Source: Mesorhizobium sp. (GTDB lineage: Bacteria; Pseudomonadota; Alphaproteobacteria; Rhizobiales; Rhizobiaceae). From it: a stretch of DNA of 64,000 nucleotides. Below the pieces are notes generated by a model. That model did not search any database and was not told where the DNA came from. It saw only the letters and a program-made list of their open reading frames with translations. Each line of letters starts with the position of its first letter. Positions within the stretch are counted from its first letter, which is position 1. The stretch spans positions 1,488,001 to 1,552,000 of the forward strand of contig NZ_JAMLIG010000001.1 of NCBI RefSeq assembly GCF_023954305.1, in the 5' to 3' direction. Positions 36,289-44,844 of the stretch are shown here, piece after piece. Made by a program: the position numbers and the translations under genes.

Positions 36289-36714
36289 ATGACGGATTCG
36301 AAACAGCGGCGGATGCAGAGAGGCGTATGGCTACGTGCCGCGCTTGCGTTCGCGCTCGTTTTCCTGGCTTCGCTGCAGCCCGGCATGGTGGCGATGGCGA
36401 ACGGGGCCATGCATCAGGTCAGCGTCGAGGCCACCGCGGCTGATGACCACGCTCATCATCCCGGTGACAATGGTCACGACACCGAAGCGGTTCACCAACA
36501 CGCTCTCGCGGGCGATGCCGCTTCTGCACATGACCACCATGGCGATCAGGCCACGGCGGACGTCTGTTGCGATCTTCACTGCGCACCATCAAGCGCGGTT
36601 CCGGTGGAGCATCAGGCGTGGGTCGGATCTCTTTCCCGCGTCTTTGCGCAGCCGGTTTCTGCCGCGTTCCTGCCTGGCGAGTCGACCAGGCTGATCCGCC
36701 CGCCCCGAACCTGA
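36289..36714 (+). CDS. Secreted His-rich putative metal-binding protein
   Basis: A 141-residue protein with a signal peptide (about 1-38, core ALAFALVFLASLQPG). His-rich stretches follow (DDHAHHPGDNGHD, HQHALAG, SAHDHHGDQ), then CCDLHC. This is typical of small periplasmic metal-binding proteins at the head of copper operons. It precedes a lipoprotein and a TolC-like gene on the same strand. Confidence 0.65.
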   Translation: MTDSKQRRMQRGVWLRAALAFALVFLASLQPGMVAMANGAMHQVSVEATAADDHAHHPGDNGHDTEAVHQHALAGDAASAHDHHGDQATADVCCDLHCAPSSAVPVEHQAWVGSLSRVFAQPVSAAFLPGESTRLIRPPRT

Positions 36715-36797
36715 CCTGATCCGCCGCGCCGAGTGGCGCAAAGGCACCCGTGCGTCCGCGCGCGGCCACCTTTCCCTTCCCAGGTTCAAGGTCTCAC

Positions 36798-37034
36798 ATG
36801 CGAATCCCGTCGATCGCGGCGCTGACAGCGTCGCTCCTCGTGGCAGGCTGCGCGGCGACGCCGCTTCCCGAAATCCTGCCGCATTTCAACCCCGCCAACC
36901 CGGCGACCGGACTGCGCGACGCGCGCTATTCCCCGGTGCTCGGCGACTATCAACCGCGCCGGCCAACCGGCCCCGACGGTTGGCGAAAGCTCAACGACGA
37001 GCTCTCCCCCGCACGCAAGGGCCAGGGTTCATGA
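36798..37034 (+). CDS. Small outer-membrane-type lipoprotein
   Basis: A 78-residue lipoprotein. The lipobox LVAGC places the lipidated Cys near residue 18. The mature part is Pro-rich with a GPDGWRKLNDELSP end, a pattern I associate with small lipoproteins ahead of TolC-like genes in copper clusters. Its stop overlaps the TolC-family start (ATGA), so the two are coupled. Confidence 0.65.
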   Translation: MRIPSIAALTASLLVAGCAATPLPEILPHFNPANPATGLRDARYSPVLGDYQPRRPTGPDGWRKLNDELSPARKGQGS

Positions 37035-38479
37035 GACGCGGCATTTTCAGTATCGCCGCACTCGCCGCCCCGCTGCTGGTTTCAGCCTGCGTGACCACAG
37101 GCGAAGGACTCGACGACCCTCTGGCAGGGTTCCAGACAGTCTCCGCCAGGACAGCGGCCGTGACAGGCAAGGAGACCGTCTGGGCGCAGTCGAGCCAGGA
37201 GGCCCGCGCCCTCGGCGAACGTGTGTCCGCGCTGGTCCGCGGCAAAACGATCGGCCCGGATATGGCGGTGCAGGTCGCGCTCCTCAACAACAAGGGACTG
37301 CAGGCCGCCTATGCCGAGATCGGCATGTCCTCGGCGGAGCTTTGGCAGCAATCCCTGCCCACCAATCCGACCGTTTCCGTCGGGATCATGGGAATCAACG
37401 CCGGCCGCACCGTCGAAACCGCGGTCGTCGGCAATATCCTGTCGCTCATTACCAGACCTCGTCGGATGGCGGTCGCCGACGCTCGCTTCAGGCAGGCGCA
37501 GTTGAAGGCCGCCGAAGCGACGCTGAAGCTCGCGGCCGATACGCGCCGCGCATGGATCGAGGCGGTCGCCGCCTGGGAAAAGGTAGGGTACCTCAACCGC
37601 GCCCAGGCTGCCGCCGACGCCGCGTCGGCCCTTGCAGAGAAGCTCGGGCAGACGGGAGCGTTCACCAAGACCGGCCAGGCGCGCGAGCATGTCTTCTATG
37701 CCGAGCTGGCCGGGCAAACCGCGGAGGCGCGGATGCAGGCTCGGATGGCCAAGGAGGCGCTGACGCGACTGATGGGCCTCTGGGGCTACGATATCGACTA
37801 CCAGGTGCCGAACGCGCTTCCCTCGCTGCCCGCCAACCCCCTCGCCCGCAAGGACATCGAGGCGCTGGCTCTCAGGAACCGCGTCGACCTCGACATTGCA
37901 AAGCTCGAACTGGAAGCCCTCGCACTCTCCTACGGGCTGACGGAGGCGACGCGTTACGTCTCCGACCTCGAACTCATGACCGGGGCCGAAATCGAGCAGG
38001 AGGAAGAGGACGGCGAAACGAAGACCAAGGTCCTCGTCAATGCCGAGCTCGAATTCGTCATCCCGATCTTCGACAGCGGTCGAGCCCGGATGCGCAAGGC
38101 GGAACTCGCCTACATGCAGGCGGCCAATCTGCTGGCGGAGCGGGCGGTCAACGTCCGTTCGGAAGCCCGCAGCGCCTATGACGGCTATCGGTCCACGCTC
38201 GACATCGCCCGCCACTACCGGGCGAACGTGGTGCCGCTGCGCACCACCATCGAGGAGGAGTCGCTCCTCACCTACAACGGCATGATCACCAACACGTTCG
38301 AGCTCCTCGCCGACACGCGCGCCAAGGTGAACTCGATCATGCTTTCCCTCAACGCCAAGCGCCAGTTCTGGCTGGCCGACGTGAACCTGGGGACCGCCGT
38401 CTACGGCGGGGGCGGCAGCGCTCCCGCGAGCGGCGGCGCCGAGACCGCGGCTGCCGACGACGGCGGCGGCGGACACTGA
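37031..38479 (+). CDS. TolC-family outer membrane efflux protein
   Basis: A 482-residue lipoprotein of the outer-membrane factor family. The signal and lipobox LLVSAC come first, followed by two repeats rich in long coiled-coil helices (AVQVALLNNKGLQAAYAEIG near 80 and the second LEALALSYGL/AELEFVIPIFDSGRARMRKAELAY half). The NxxLQAAYAEIG wording is usual for CusC/CzcC-like factors. No RND pump or membrane-fusion gene is present, so its inner partner must be elsewhere or absent. The C-terminus is Gly/Ala-rich. Confidence 0.88.
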   Translation: MRRGIFSIAALAAPLLVSACVTTGEGLDDPLAGFQTVSARTAAVTGKETVWAQSSQEARALGERVSALVRGKTIGPDMAVQVALLNNKGLQAAYAEIGMSSAELWQQSLPTNPTVSVGIMGINAGRTVETAVVGNILSLITRPRRMAVADARFRQAQLKAAEATLKLAADTRRAWIEAVAAWEKVGYLNRAQAAADAASALAEKLGQTGAFTKTGQAREHVFYAELAGQTAEARMQARMAKEALTRLMGLWGYDIDYQVPNALPSLPANPLARKDIEALALRNRVDLDIAKLELEALALSYGLTEATRYVSDLELMTGAEIEQEEEDGETKTKVLVNAELEFVIPIFDSGRARMRKAELAYMQAANLLAERAVNVRSEARSAYDGYRSTLDIARHYRANVVPLRTTIEEESLLTYNGMITNTFELLADTRAKVNSIMLSLNAKRQFWLADVNLGTAVYGGGGSAPASGGAETAAADDGGGGH

Positions 38480-38495
38480 TCCAGGAGAACCAGAC

Positions 38496-39845
38496 ATGAT
38501 TACCAGAAGACAGATACTTGGAGGCGGCGCGTTCCTGGCGAGCGCCGCCGCCTGGTCGAAGACCTCGGCCATGGGGCTTCCCGACGCCCCGGTCATGGAA
38601 TCGCCGGACATGCAGCCGCCGATCTTCCCGTCGAGCGGACCGGATTACCAGCCGGTCGTCACCCTCAACGGCTGGACCTTGCCGCACCGGATGAACGGCG
38701 GGGTCAAGGAGTTTCATCTGGTCGCCGAGCCGGTCGAACGGGAGCTCAGTCCCGGCATGACGGCCTATCTGTGGGGCTACAACGGCCAGTCGCCGGGACC
38801 GACCATCGAGGCCGTCGAAGGCGACCGGGTCCGCATCTTCGTCACCAACAGGCTGCCGGAGCACACCACCATCCACTGGCACGGCATGATCCTGCCCTGC
38901 GGCATGGACGGCGTGACGGGCCTGACGCAGCCCGGCATCCCGCCCGGCAAGACCTTCGTCTACGAGTTCGACCTCGTGAAGAGCGGAACCTTCATGTACC
39001 ACCCGCACGCCGACGAGATGGTCCAGATGGCGATGGGCATGATGGGATTCTTCGTCATCCACCCGAAGGATCCTGCGCTTCACCGTGTCGATCGCGACTT
39101 CGTCTTCCTCCTCAACGCGTTCGATATCGAGCCCGGCTCCTACGTGCCGCGCGTCATGGAGATGACCGACTTCAACCTGTGGACCTGGAACAGCCGGGTC
39201 TTCCCCGGGATCAGCCACCTCGTCGTCAACAAGGACGATCGGGTCCGCGTGCGGGTCGGCAATCTCACCATGACCAACCATCCGATCCACATGCATGGCT
39301 ACGACTTCGAGGTCACCTGCACGGACGGCGGGTGGGTCAGGCCGGAGGCACGCTGGCCGGAAGTCTCGATCGACATCCCCGTCGGTGCAATGCGGGCCTA
39401 CGAGTTCGATGCCAAGTATCTCGGCGACTGGGCGATCCATTGCCACAAGTCGCACCACACCATGAACGCCATGGGCCACGACGTGCCGACCTTCATCGGC
39501 GCGGACAAGACCGACGTCGCGCGCCGGATCCAGCGGGTCCAGCCGGACTATATGGCCATGGGCAACCGCGGCATGGCGGATATGGGCGAAATGGAGATGC
39601 CGCTGCCCGACAACACCATCCCGATGATGACGGGCTGGGGACAGTTCGGCGCGATCGAGATGGGCGGTATGTTCTCGGTCGTGAAGGTCCGCGAGGGCAT
39701 CTCAGCAAACGATTATGCCGACCCCGGCTGGTACGACCATCCGGAAGGCACGGTCGCCAACGAGTGGACGGGCGACACCCCGTCTCCGGCCAAGGCCGGA
39801 GATGCAAGAACGATGGCTCCCCACGGCGGCCACGCGATCAAGTGA
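38496..39845 (+). CDS. Tat-exported multicopper oxidase
   Basis: A 449-residue periplasmic oxidase. The signal ITRRQILGGGAFLAS is of twin-arginine type. The four copper-binding blocks are in order: TIHWHG, MYHPHAD, HPIHMHG and HCHKSHHTMNAMG. The last (HCHxxxHxxxxM) places the type 1 site near the end of the second cupredoxin pair. A Met-rich stretch (MGNRGMADMGEMEMP) follows, as in copper-resistance oxidases. It probably oxidises Cu(I) to Cu(II). It lies in one run with cupredoxin, CusF-like and DUF411 genes. Confidence 0.92.
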   Translation: MITRRQILGGGAFLASAAAWSKTSAMGLPDAPVMESPDMQPPIFPSSGPDYQPVVTLNGWTLPHRMNGGVKEFHLVAEPVERELSPGMTAYLWGYNGQSPGPTIEAVEGDRVRIFVTNRLPEHTTIHWHGMILPCGMDGVTGLTQPGIPPGKTFVYEFDLVKSGTFMYHPHADEMVQMAMGMMGFFVIHPKDPALHRVDRDFVFLLNAFDIEPGSYVPRVMEMTDFNLWTWNSRVFPGISHLVVNKDDRVRVRVGNLTMTNHPIHMHGYDFEVTCTDGGWVRPEARWPEVSIDIPVGAMRAYEFDAKYLGDWAIHCHKSHHTMNAMGHDVPTFIGADKTDVARRIQRVQPDYMAMGNRGMADMGEMEMPLPDNTIPMMTGWGQFGAIEMGGMFSVVKVREGISANDYADPGWYDHPEGTVANEWTGDTPSPAKAGDARTMAPHGGHAIK

Positions 39846-39871
39846 CTCAACCCCAAAACAAGGACACCCAC

Positions 39872-40357
39872 ATGAAGACATCCATTGCGACACTCGCCAT
39901 GTTCATCGCCCTCGCCGGAGGAGCGTGGGCGGCAGGAACCCATTCAGGCGGTCATGGCGAGGCAGGCATGATGGCGATCGGCAAGCCCGGAAAGAAGGCC
40001 GAGGCGTCCCGGACCGTGACGATCTCAATGATGGAACGCGACGACGGCGGCATGGTGTTCGAGCCCGCGTCGCTCGGGGTCGCGAAAGGCGAAACGCTCC
40101 GCCTCAAGTTCGTCAACAAGGGCAAACTCGACCACGAGTTCGTCATGGACGTCCACGAGGGCATCATGGAGCACAAGGCACTCATGGAGCGTTTTCCCGA
40201 AATGGAACATGACGACCCGAACTCGATCCGGCTCGCGCCGGGTGCGACCGGCGAGATCGTCTGGACCTTCGCCAAGGCGGGCGACTTCGGCTTCGCCTGC
40301 CTTATCCCGGGCCATTACGATTCCGGCATGAAGGGCGACATCAACGTCCGTCACTGA
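39872..40357 (+). CDS. Cupredoxin-domain periplasmic protein
   Basis: A 161-residue secreted blue-copper-like protein. The signal peptide spans 1-20. The type 1 copper ligands are plausible as His in KLDHEFVMD and Cys, His and Met in ACLIPGHYDSGMKG near the C-terminus, the usual C-x4-H-x4-M spacing. The insert VHEGIMEHKALMERFPEMEH is rich in Met and His. It may shuttle electrons or copper for the oxidase just upstream. Confidence 0.88.
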   Translation: MKTSIATLAMFIALAGGAWAAGTHSGGHGEAGMMAIGKPGKKAEASRTVTISMMERDDGGMVFEPASLGVAKGETLRLKFVNKGKLDHEFVMDVHEGIMEHKALMERFPEMEHDDPNSIRLAPGATGEIVWTFAKAGDFGFACLIPGHYDSGMKGDINVRH

Positions 40358-40383
40358 ACTCTCGACTTTGAAAGGATGATCAC

Positions 40384-40668
40384 ATGAACAAGACACCTAT
40401 CCTCATAGCCGCGGCCGCGGCCCTCGCTCTCGGCGCAGTCGCAGCCGGCGCTCAGGAATATACCGCAGGCGAAGTCACCAAGATCGATGCCGCGCAGAAG
40501 AAGCTCACCATCAAGCACGAGGAACTCACCAACCTCGACATGCCGGCGATGACGATGGTGTTCGTGGTCGCCGACGAGTCCATGATCGAGGAGGTCAAGG
40601 TCGGCCAGAAGATCGAGTTCACCGCAGAGCGCGTCAACGGCCGTATCACGGTCACCGACATCAAATAG
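40384..40668 (+). CDS. CusF-like periplasmic copper-binding protein, Trp-to-Met variant
   Basis: A 94-residue protein with a signal peptide (1-23) and a small OB fold. Compared with E. coli CusF, His36, Met47 and Met49 are kept as His45, Met56 and Met58 with identical spacing. However, the copper-capping Trp44 is Met53 (LDMPAMTM in place of NWPEMTM). This should give an all-thioether/His site. It sits between the cupredoxin and DUF411 genes. CusA/CusB are not in the window. Confidence 0.87.
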   Translation: MNKTPILIAAAAALALGAVAAGAQEYTAGEVTKIDAAQKKLTIKHEELTNLDMPAMTMVFVVADESMIEEVKVGQKIEFTAERVNGRITVTDIK

Positions 40669-40720
40669 GACATCGAGGCGCGGGCCACAGAGTCCGCGCC
40701 TCCTTCGGGAGGCAGAGGCC

Positions 40721-40834
40721 ATGATGGAGAACGGAATGGGTGGCATGTGGGGCATGGGACTATGGAGCCTTGTCGGCCTGGTGGTCGTTGCCCTCGTGAT
40801 TGCCGCTCTCGTGAAATACGTGTTCTTTCGGTAG
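40721..40834 (+). CDS. 37-residue Met/Gly-rich membrane peptide
   Basis: A very short gene with GGAGGCAGAGG upstream. It encodes a Met/Gly/Trp-rich start (MMENGMGGMWGMGLW), one transmembrane helix (LVGLVVVALVIAALV) and a basic end. Small proteins like this are common in copper clusters. The next gene starts 11 bp later, supporting co-translation. Confidence 0.65.
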   Translation: MMENGMGGMWGMGLWSLVGLVVVALVIAALVKYVFFR

Positions 40835-40845
40835 GAGAATTCGCC

Positions 40846-41304
40846 ATGAAAAAGCTTAACAGAAAAATGGGCGCCGCCGCGTTCACGGCGGTGCTGCTGC
40901 TTAGCCAGGCCGCATGGGCGGCCGGCACGCTGGATGTGTTGAAGTCGGCGTCCTGTGGCTGCTGTTCGTCCTGGGGCAAGCACATGCGCGAGGCGGGGTT
41001 CGCGGTGACGGAGACCGACCTTCCGCTTGCGGACCTCAACGCCGCCAAGGTCGAAGCGGGGCTGAAGCCGGGCCAGACGTCCTGCCATACGGCACGGATC
41101 GACGGTTACGTGATCGAGGGGCATGTGCCCGCACGCGAGATCCGGCGCCTGCTCGACGAACGGCCGGACGCAATCGGTCTGACAGTGCCCGACATGCCCT
41201 ATGGCTCGCCGGGCATGGGCGAAGCCGGAGATGATGCCGACCCCTACGATGTCCTGCTCGTCAGGCGGGACGGCACGACCGAGGTCTATCAGAGCTATCG
41301 CTGA
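40846..41304 (+). CDS. DUF411 (CopG-like) metal-binding protein
   Basis: A 152-residue secreted protein with a signal peptide (1-25). DUF411 markers are DVLKSASCGCCSSWGKHM (the CxCC copper site) and TSCHTARIDGYVIEGHVPA, then RPDAIGLTVPDMPYGSPGM. Relatives bind copper through the Cys cluster and may do redox chemistry. It is last in the run that begins with the His-rich protein. Confidence 0.92.
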   Translation: MKKLNRKMGAAAFTAVLLLSQAAWAAGTLDVLKSASCGCCSSWGKHMREAGFAVTETDLPLADLNAAKVEAGLKPGQTSCHTARIDGYVIEGHVPAREIRRLLDERPDAIGLTVPDMPYGSPGMGEAGDDADPYDVLLVRRDGTTEVYQSYR

Positions 41305-41557
41305 TCCGATCTGCCGCCTCCGGCGGCCATTCGGGGTGAAGGGCCAACCGGACTTATCCGGGATTTGGGATCGACCCGTATCGGTGTTCACGGCGGTCTT
41401 CGTCGACAGCGCGGACTGAAATGCGCCTGTGTCGGCGGGAACTGAAATGTTCCGCTGGGGTTCGTCTCTATCAACGCGAAACCGACGGAGCCGCTATGAC
41501 CTTGTGGATGATCCACAAACCCGTCGGCATCGGCCACCGAAACGCAGGAGACACCCT
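41305..41557. other. Intergenic spacer with a perfect palindrome
   Basis: This spacer holds no gene that I can support. GGAAC-TGAAAT-GTTCC at 41438-41453 is a perfect 5-bp dyad, and the core ACTGAAATG also occurs 26 bp earlier. It could be an operator or a scar of a lost insertion sequence. Confidence 0.35.
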
Positions 41558-42040
41558 ATGACTGGAGACCACGCTCAGCACGCCGAAAAGCCGCACGGCC
41601 GCCCCTATCTCATGTTCTGGGTAAACATGCTCCTCGGCCTCGTCGTCATGTACATCGTCATGTTCACGATGATCGACGGCACCGGCGACTTCAGAAACAA
41701 TCTGAACATGTTCTACATGGCGGTAACGATGTGGGCTCCGATGGGCATCTTCATGCTGGCGACGATGCCTGGCATGTTCCCGAACAAGCGGGCGAACGCT
41801 GCTCTCTACGTCGCCTTCGCGATACTGACCGCGGCATCCCTGTGGGCCACGAGGGCACAGGCCCTCATCGACGATCGACAGTTCATCGCCTCCATGATCC
41901 CGCATCATTCAGGCGCCATCCTGATGTGCCGTGAGGCGAACGTCGCCGATCCCGAGCTGGTCGCGCTGTGCGCCGAGATCACCGAGGCGCAACGGCGCGA
42001 AATAGATCAGATGGAGCGGATTTCGGAGAGACTCCGCTGA
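41558..42040 (+). CDS. DUF305-domain membrane protein
   Basis: A 160-residue protein. A His-rich N-terminus (HAQHAEKPHGRPY) is followed by three hydrophobic segments (VNMLLGLVVMYIVMFTMI, MAVTMWAPMGIFMLATMPG, ALYVAFAILTAASLW). A DUF305-type tail comes last, with FIASMIPHHSGAILMC carrying the paired His. The family is frequent near copper genes and may be ferritin-like. CAGGAGAC lies before the ATG at 41558. Confidence 0.82.
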   Translation: MTGDHAQHAEKPHGRPYLMFWVNMLLGLVVMYIVMFTMIDGTGDFRNNLNMFYMAVTMWAPMGIFMLATMPGMFPNKRANAALYVAFAILTAASLWATRAQALIDDRQFIASMIPHHSGAILMCREANVADPELVALCAEITEAQRREIDQMERISERLR

Positions 42041-42085
42041 CCGGATAGCAAGACCGAGTGGCTCCCTGTCGCGGGTGCACGACTT

Positions 42086-42655
42086 TTAGCGCAGGCCAAA
42101 GGCGACTACTTGCTGAGCCGATACTTGCTGTGGCAGGTCGCAGGTCTCGAGCATCATGTGGAACAGGTGCTCCGCCGGAATCGCGGACGGCTCGACCTCG
42201 GCCCGCAGCCGCCTGGCGCCCAGAAGACTGCCGCCGCCGGGAACAGAACCCATGCGCATATCGGGAGTGATTACATCGCCGGCGCGTGCGGTTTTCCGGT
42301 CGAAGACGACGGCTAGCTCCTGGAGCCGAGCCGCGATGTTGTCAAACTCTTGACGCTCGGCTGCGATCTTCCGGTCGTCGGCCTTGCTATCAGTCCCGGC
42401 TTTTCCGGTAAACAAGGCGCTTAGCTCGGCGCCATGCACAACGAAGACCGATGCCGCTTCCCGTAGTCTTGCCCTGTCGTAGAGGAGTTCGCCGCTGAAC
42501 ATCGCAGCGATCGTCTTGGCTGCGACGGCCATATCCTTCATCGCCTGCTGCCGGCGGTGGACTATCGGACTCGGCTGGGCTTCAACGCCCGCCTTCGCTG
42601 GTTGTGCCAGAATCAGCGCGGCCGAGACAAGGGCAATGGACAGTAACTTTGGCAT
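42086..42655 (-). pseudogene. Cytochrome c'-like gene with a frameshift in the haem motif
   Basis: A 189-residue frame with a signal peptide and the helical pattern of cytochrome c'/c556. The C-terminal end should carry CxxCH. It reads TCDLPQQ from Cys172 and runs on into non-family sequence. One frame over, the same DNA reads CHSKYRLSK then stop (at 42106), the expected end of such a protein. A loss of 2 bases in a TG repeat around 42131-42136 explains both. As written the product cannot bind haem covalently. A sequencing error is the alternative. Confidence 0.7.
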
Positions 42656-42735
42656 CGGCGAATCCGCGTCGATTCCTTATGACGACCAGCTCATGAGCGT
42701 TCCGGCAGCTGCCGCCCTCCGCCATAACGCCTCCG

Positions 42736-43239
42736 TCACTCATTGGCTGCGTGACGGAAGTGCCGCGCCGCGTCGTTGGCCATGCGGTCGGTGCACCATT
42801 TCGCGTAGAACCCGCCCAGAAGCCAACCGAGCCATCGGATCGCCAGTGACCGTGGCAGATCGTAGGCGATGAAGACCGTCAGCATCGACGAGGCGGATTT
42901 AGGTCTGATCGTGAACCCCATGCGGTATCGGCCGATGACCCAGAGCGTCGGCTCGACGATGGTGGCCCACTCCTTCCGCCGCGGAGGATCGCGTTCGGTC
43001 ACCATCTCTTCCACCGACAGCGGAATGCCAAGGATGCTCCCGGTGAAGCCGAATTTCGAACCAACGGAACGCGCGCCTCCCTGGTCGATATGGATGTCCA
43101 TCCTCGATCCCATCATCATCCACGATTTCTGCTCCATATGAGCCGAGAGGTTTCGGTGGTCGTCGAGGAACGCGAAGACCGCGTCAGGGGGCGCATCGAT
43201 GCCGCTGCGCGTCTCGGCCGAGAAAGCATATTCGGTCAT
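42736..43239 (-). CDS. SRPBCC-family protein
   Basis: A 167-residue START/Bet v1-like fold protein. The N-terminal strand SGIDAPPDAVFAFLDDHRNLSAHM is typical of polyketide-cyclase/CoxG-like members. The domain runs to about residue 140 (SASSMLTVFIAYDLP), followed by an amphipathic helix. A GTG at 43272 that overlaps the Spy-like stop (GTGA) is an alternative start. Ligand unknown. Confidence 0.72.
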   Translation of the reverse strand: MTEYAFSAETRSGIDAPPDAVFAFLDDHRNLSAHMEQKSWMMMGSRMDIHIDQGGARSVGSKFGFTGSILGIPLSVEEMVTERDPPRRKEWATIVEPTLWVIGRYRMGFTIRPKSASSMLTVFIAYDLPRSLAIRWLGWLLGGFYAKWCTDRMANDAARHFRHAANE

Positions 43240-43268
43240 GGCGGAACCTGCCTTCACCGGTTGCCCCG

Positions 43269-43880
43269 TCACATCATGCCCATTGTCATCATAAGCTTGT
43301 CCGCAGTCGCCTTCTGCGCGTCATCGAGGGAGGAATAGAACGGCTCGACGGCGGCCTTGAGGCTACGGACGCTCTCGAGGCGCAGAGAAAGCGCCGCCTC
43401 CTTATTTGCGAGGATTGAAGGCAACGTTTGTGCACCCGTCGCTGGCTGCATCATATCCTCCGACGCGCGCGCACTCTTTCTCAATGCTTCGGCGACCGCT
43501 CCCCACAGGGCCTCCTGGGCAGGCGTCACCTTGAGCTCGGTGTGGAGGAAGGCGATGCGGCCTTCAACGTGGTCGGGCGACATCATCTGTCGAATGCCGT
43601 CGGCCATTCCGTCGGCGGACATCATGCCTCCCATCATACCGCCATTGCTCATCATCATCATCTGCTGCATCATCGTCATCATATCGCCGCCCATCATGCC
43701 CCCGCCCATCATACCGCCCCCAGGGCCTGGCATCGCGTCCGGTGCGGGCTGTTTTGGAGCGGCCTGCTCTGCCGGTGCTTCCTGCGCAGTAGAGGGAGGG
43801 TGATGCGCGTCTTCGGCGAAGGACAATGCGGGGACCAGAATGACCGCTACCGCAGCCAATATCTTCAGCAAGGTTGTCAT
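43269..43880 (-). CDS. Spy/CpxP-like Met-rich periplasmic protein
   Basis: A 203-residue secreted protein with a signal peptide (1-22). Residues 50-95 are a Met/Gly repeat (GGGMMGGGMMGGDMM and similar) likely to bind Cu(I). The second half is a long-helical Spy-type domain (VTPAQEALWGAVAEAL is LTxxQ-like; PFYSSLDDAQKATADKLM is the second motif). Spy chaperones protect periplasmic proteins under metal or envelope stress. Confidence 0.82.
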   Translation of the reverse strand: MTTLLKILAAVAVILVPALSFAEDAHHPPSTAQEAPAEQAAPKQPAPDAMPGPGGGMMGGGMMGGDMMTMMQQMMMMSNGGMMGGMMSADGMADGIRQMMSPDHVEGRIAFLHTELKVTPAQEALWGAVAEALRKSARASEDMMQPATGAQTLPSILANKEAALSLRLESVRSLKAAVEPFYSSLDDAQKATADKLMMTMGMM

Positions 43881-44844
43881 GATCTTTCCTCGTTAACGGT
43901 TTCGGGTTGTGCCAATGCAGGCCGGCATTCGGGCGGTTGTCCCATGGATGACGGAGCACTGCCAAAGAGCTCGGCGCTGGCCGTGGCCAGCAAGCCGGCG
44001 ATGGAGATCGCGTTCGACGGGTGAGGGATCGAATCCGTGCTCACCACTCGCGCCGCCCCTGCTGCCAAGAGCTGTGCGTAGGCGTCCCCCGCGAACACGG
44101 GATGAATCACGACGCTGACGGCCGCGGGCAGGCGAGCCGTTTTAGGTGACCGAGGGTTTCGATCGACGTCCGTCCCGACGAGACGATGTCGTCGACGATG
44201 ACGGGCGTTCGGCGCAGGGCGGCGTCGACCGAAGGAAGGCTCACCTCGACATCGCGGTCACCGCGGCGGATCTTGGTCAGCACCTGATGGGGAAGACCGG
44301 CTCGCGCCGCAATATCTGCAACCCATTGTTCGCTCTCGCTGTCCGGACCGATGAGGATCGCGTCGCGGATATTGTCCCGCAGCCAGTCGGCGATCAGCGG
44401 CGCCGTCGCCACGCGACGCGCCGGGATGCGGTAGAGAAGGGACAGATCCGGGTTCCTGTGCAGATGGGGATCTACCGTCACCAGCCAGTCGAAACTCTCT
44501 TCCAGGAACCGCGCGAAGAGCGGCGCGCTTATCGTTTCGCCCGGATTGAACCGTTTGTCCTGGCGCATATAGGCCAGATAGGGTGCGATCAGTCCGACGG
44601 TGCGGGCGCCGAACTCGCGCGCCGTCGCGGCGGCGAACCGCAGCGGCAGGGCGAGCTCGTCGGGGTTGTGCAGGCTCGCTACGATGGCGACATCGATGCC
44701 GCCAAGGTCGTCCTCGACTGCGACGAGGGACTCGCCGTCGGGAAAATGACGCCAGTCGAGCCGCCCGGTTCGCGCAGCCAGCAGCGGGGCCATCGCCGCC
44801 GCCAGCTCGCGCTGCAACGGGAAGGGGAGCAGCACACGGGTCAT
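43877..44844 (-). pseudogene. prs: Ribose-phosphate pyrophosphokinase gene with a frameshift
   Basis: PRPP synthetase makes PRPP from ribose 5-phosphate and ATP. The first frame (44844 down to about 44140) has the N-terminal half and the PRPP loop VIVDDIVSSGRTS. It then ends prematurely at 44107. The -1 frame continues with VIHPVFAGDAYAQLLAAG and DSIPHPSNAI, the rest of the enzyme. The junction is at a run of four A (44143-44140 on the minus strand), so a one-base loss from five A is likely. A programmed frameshift or a sequencing error are alternatives. Its ATG overlaps the phosphorylase stop (ATGA). Confidence 0.8.

Noticed and set aside
36205..36289. Possible CueR or FNR site before the His-rich gene
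   Set aside because: TTGACC and TTG/CAA-like elements are present but the dyads are imperfect or wrongly spaced.
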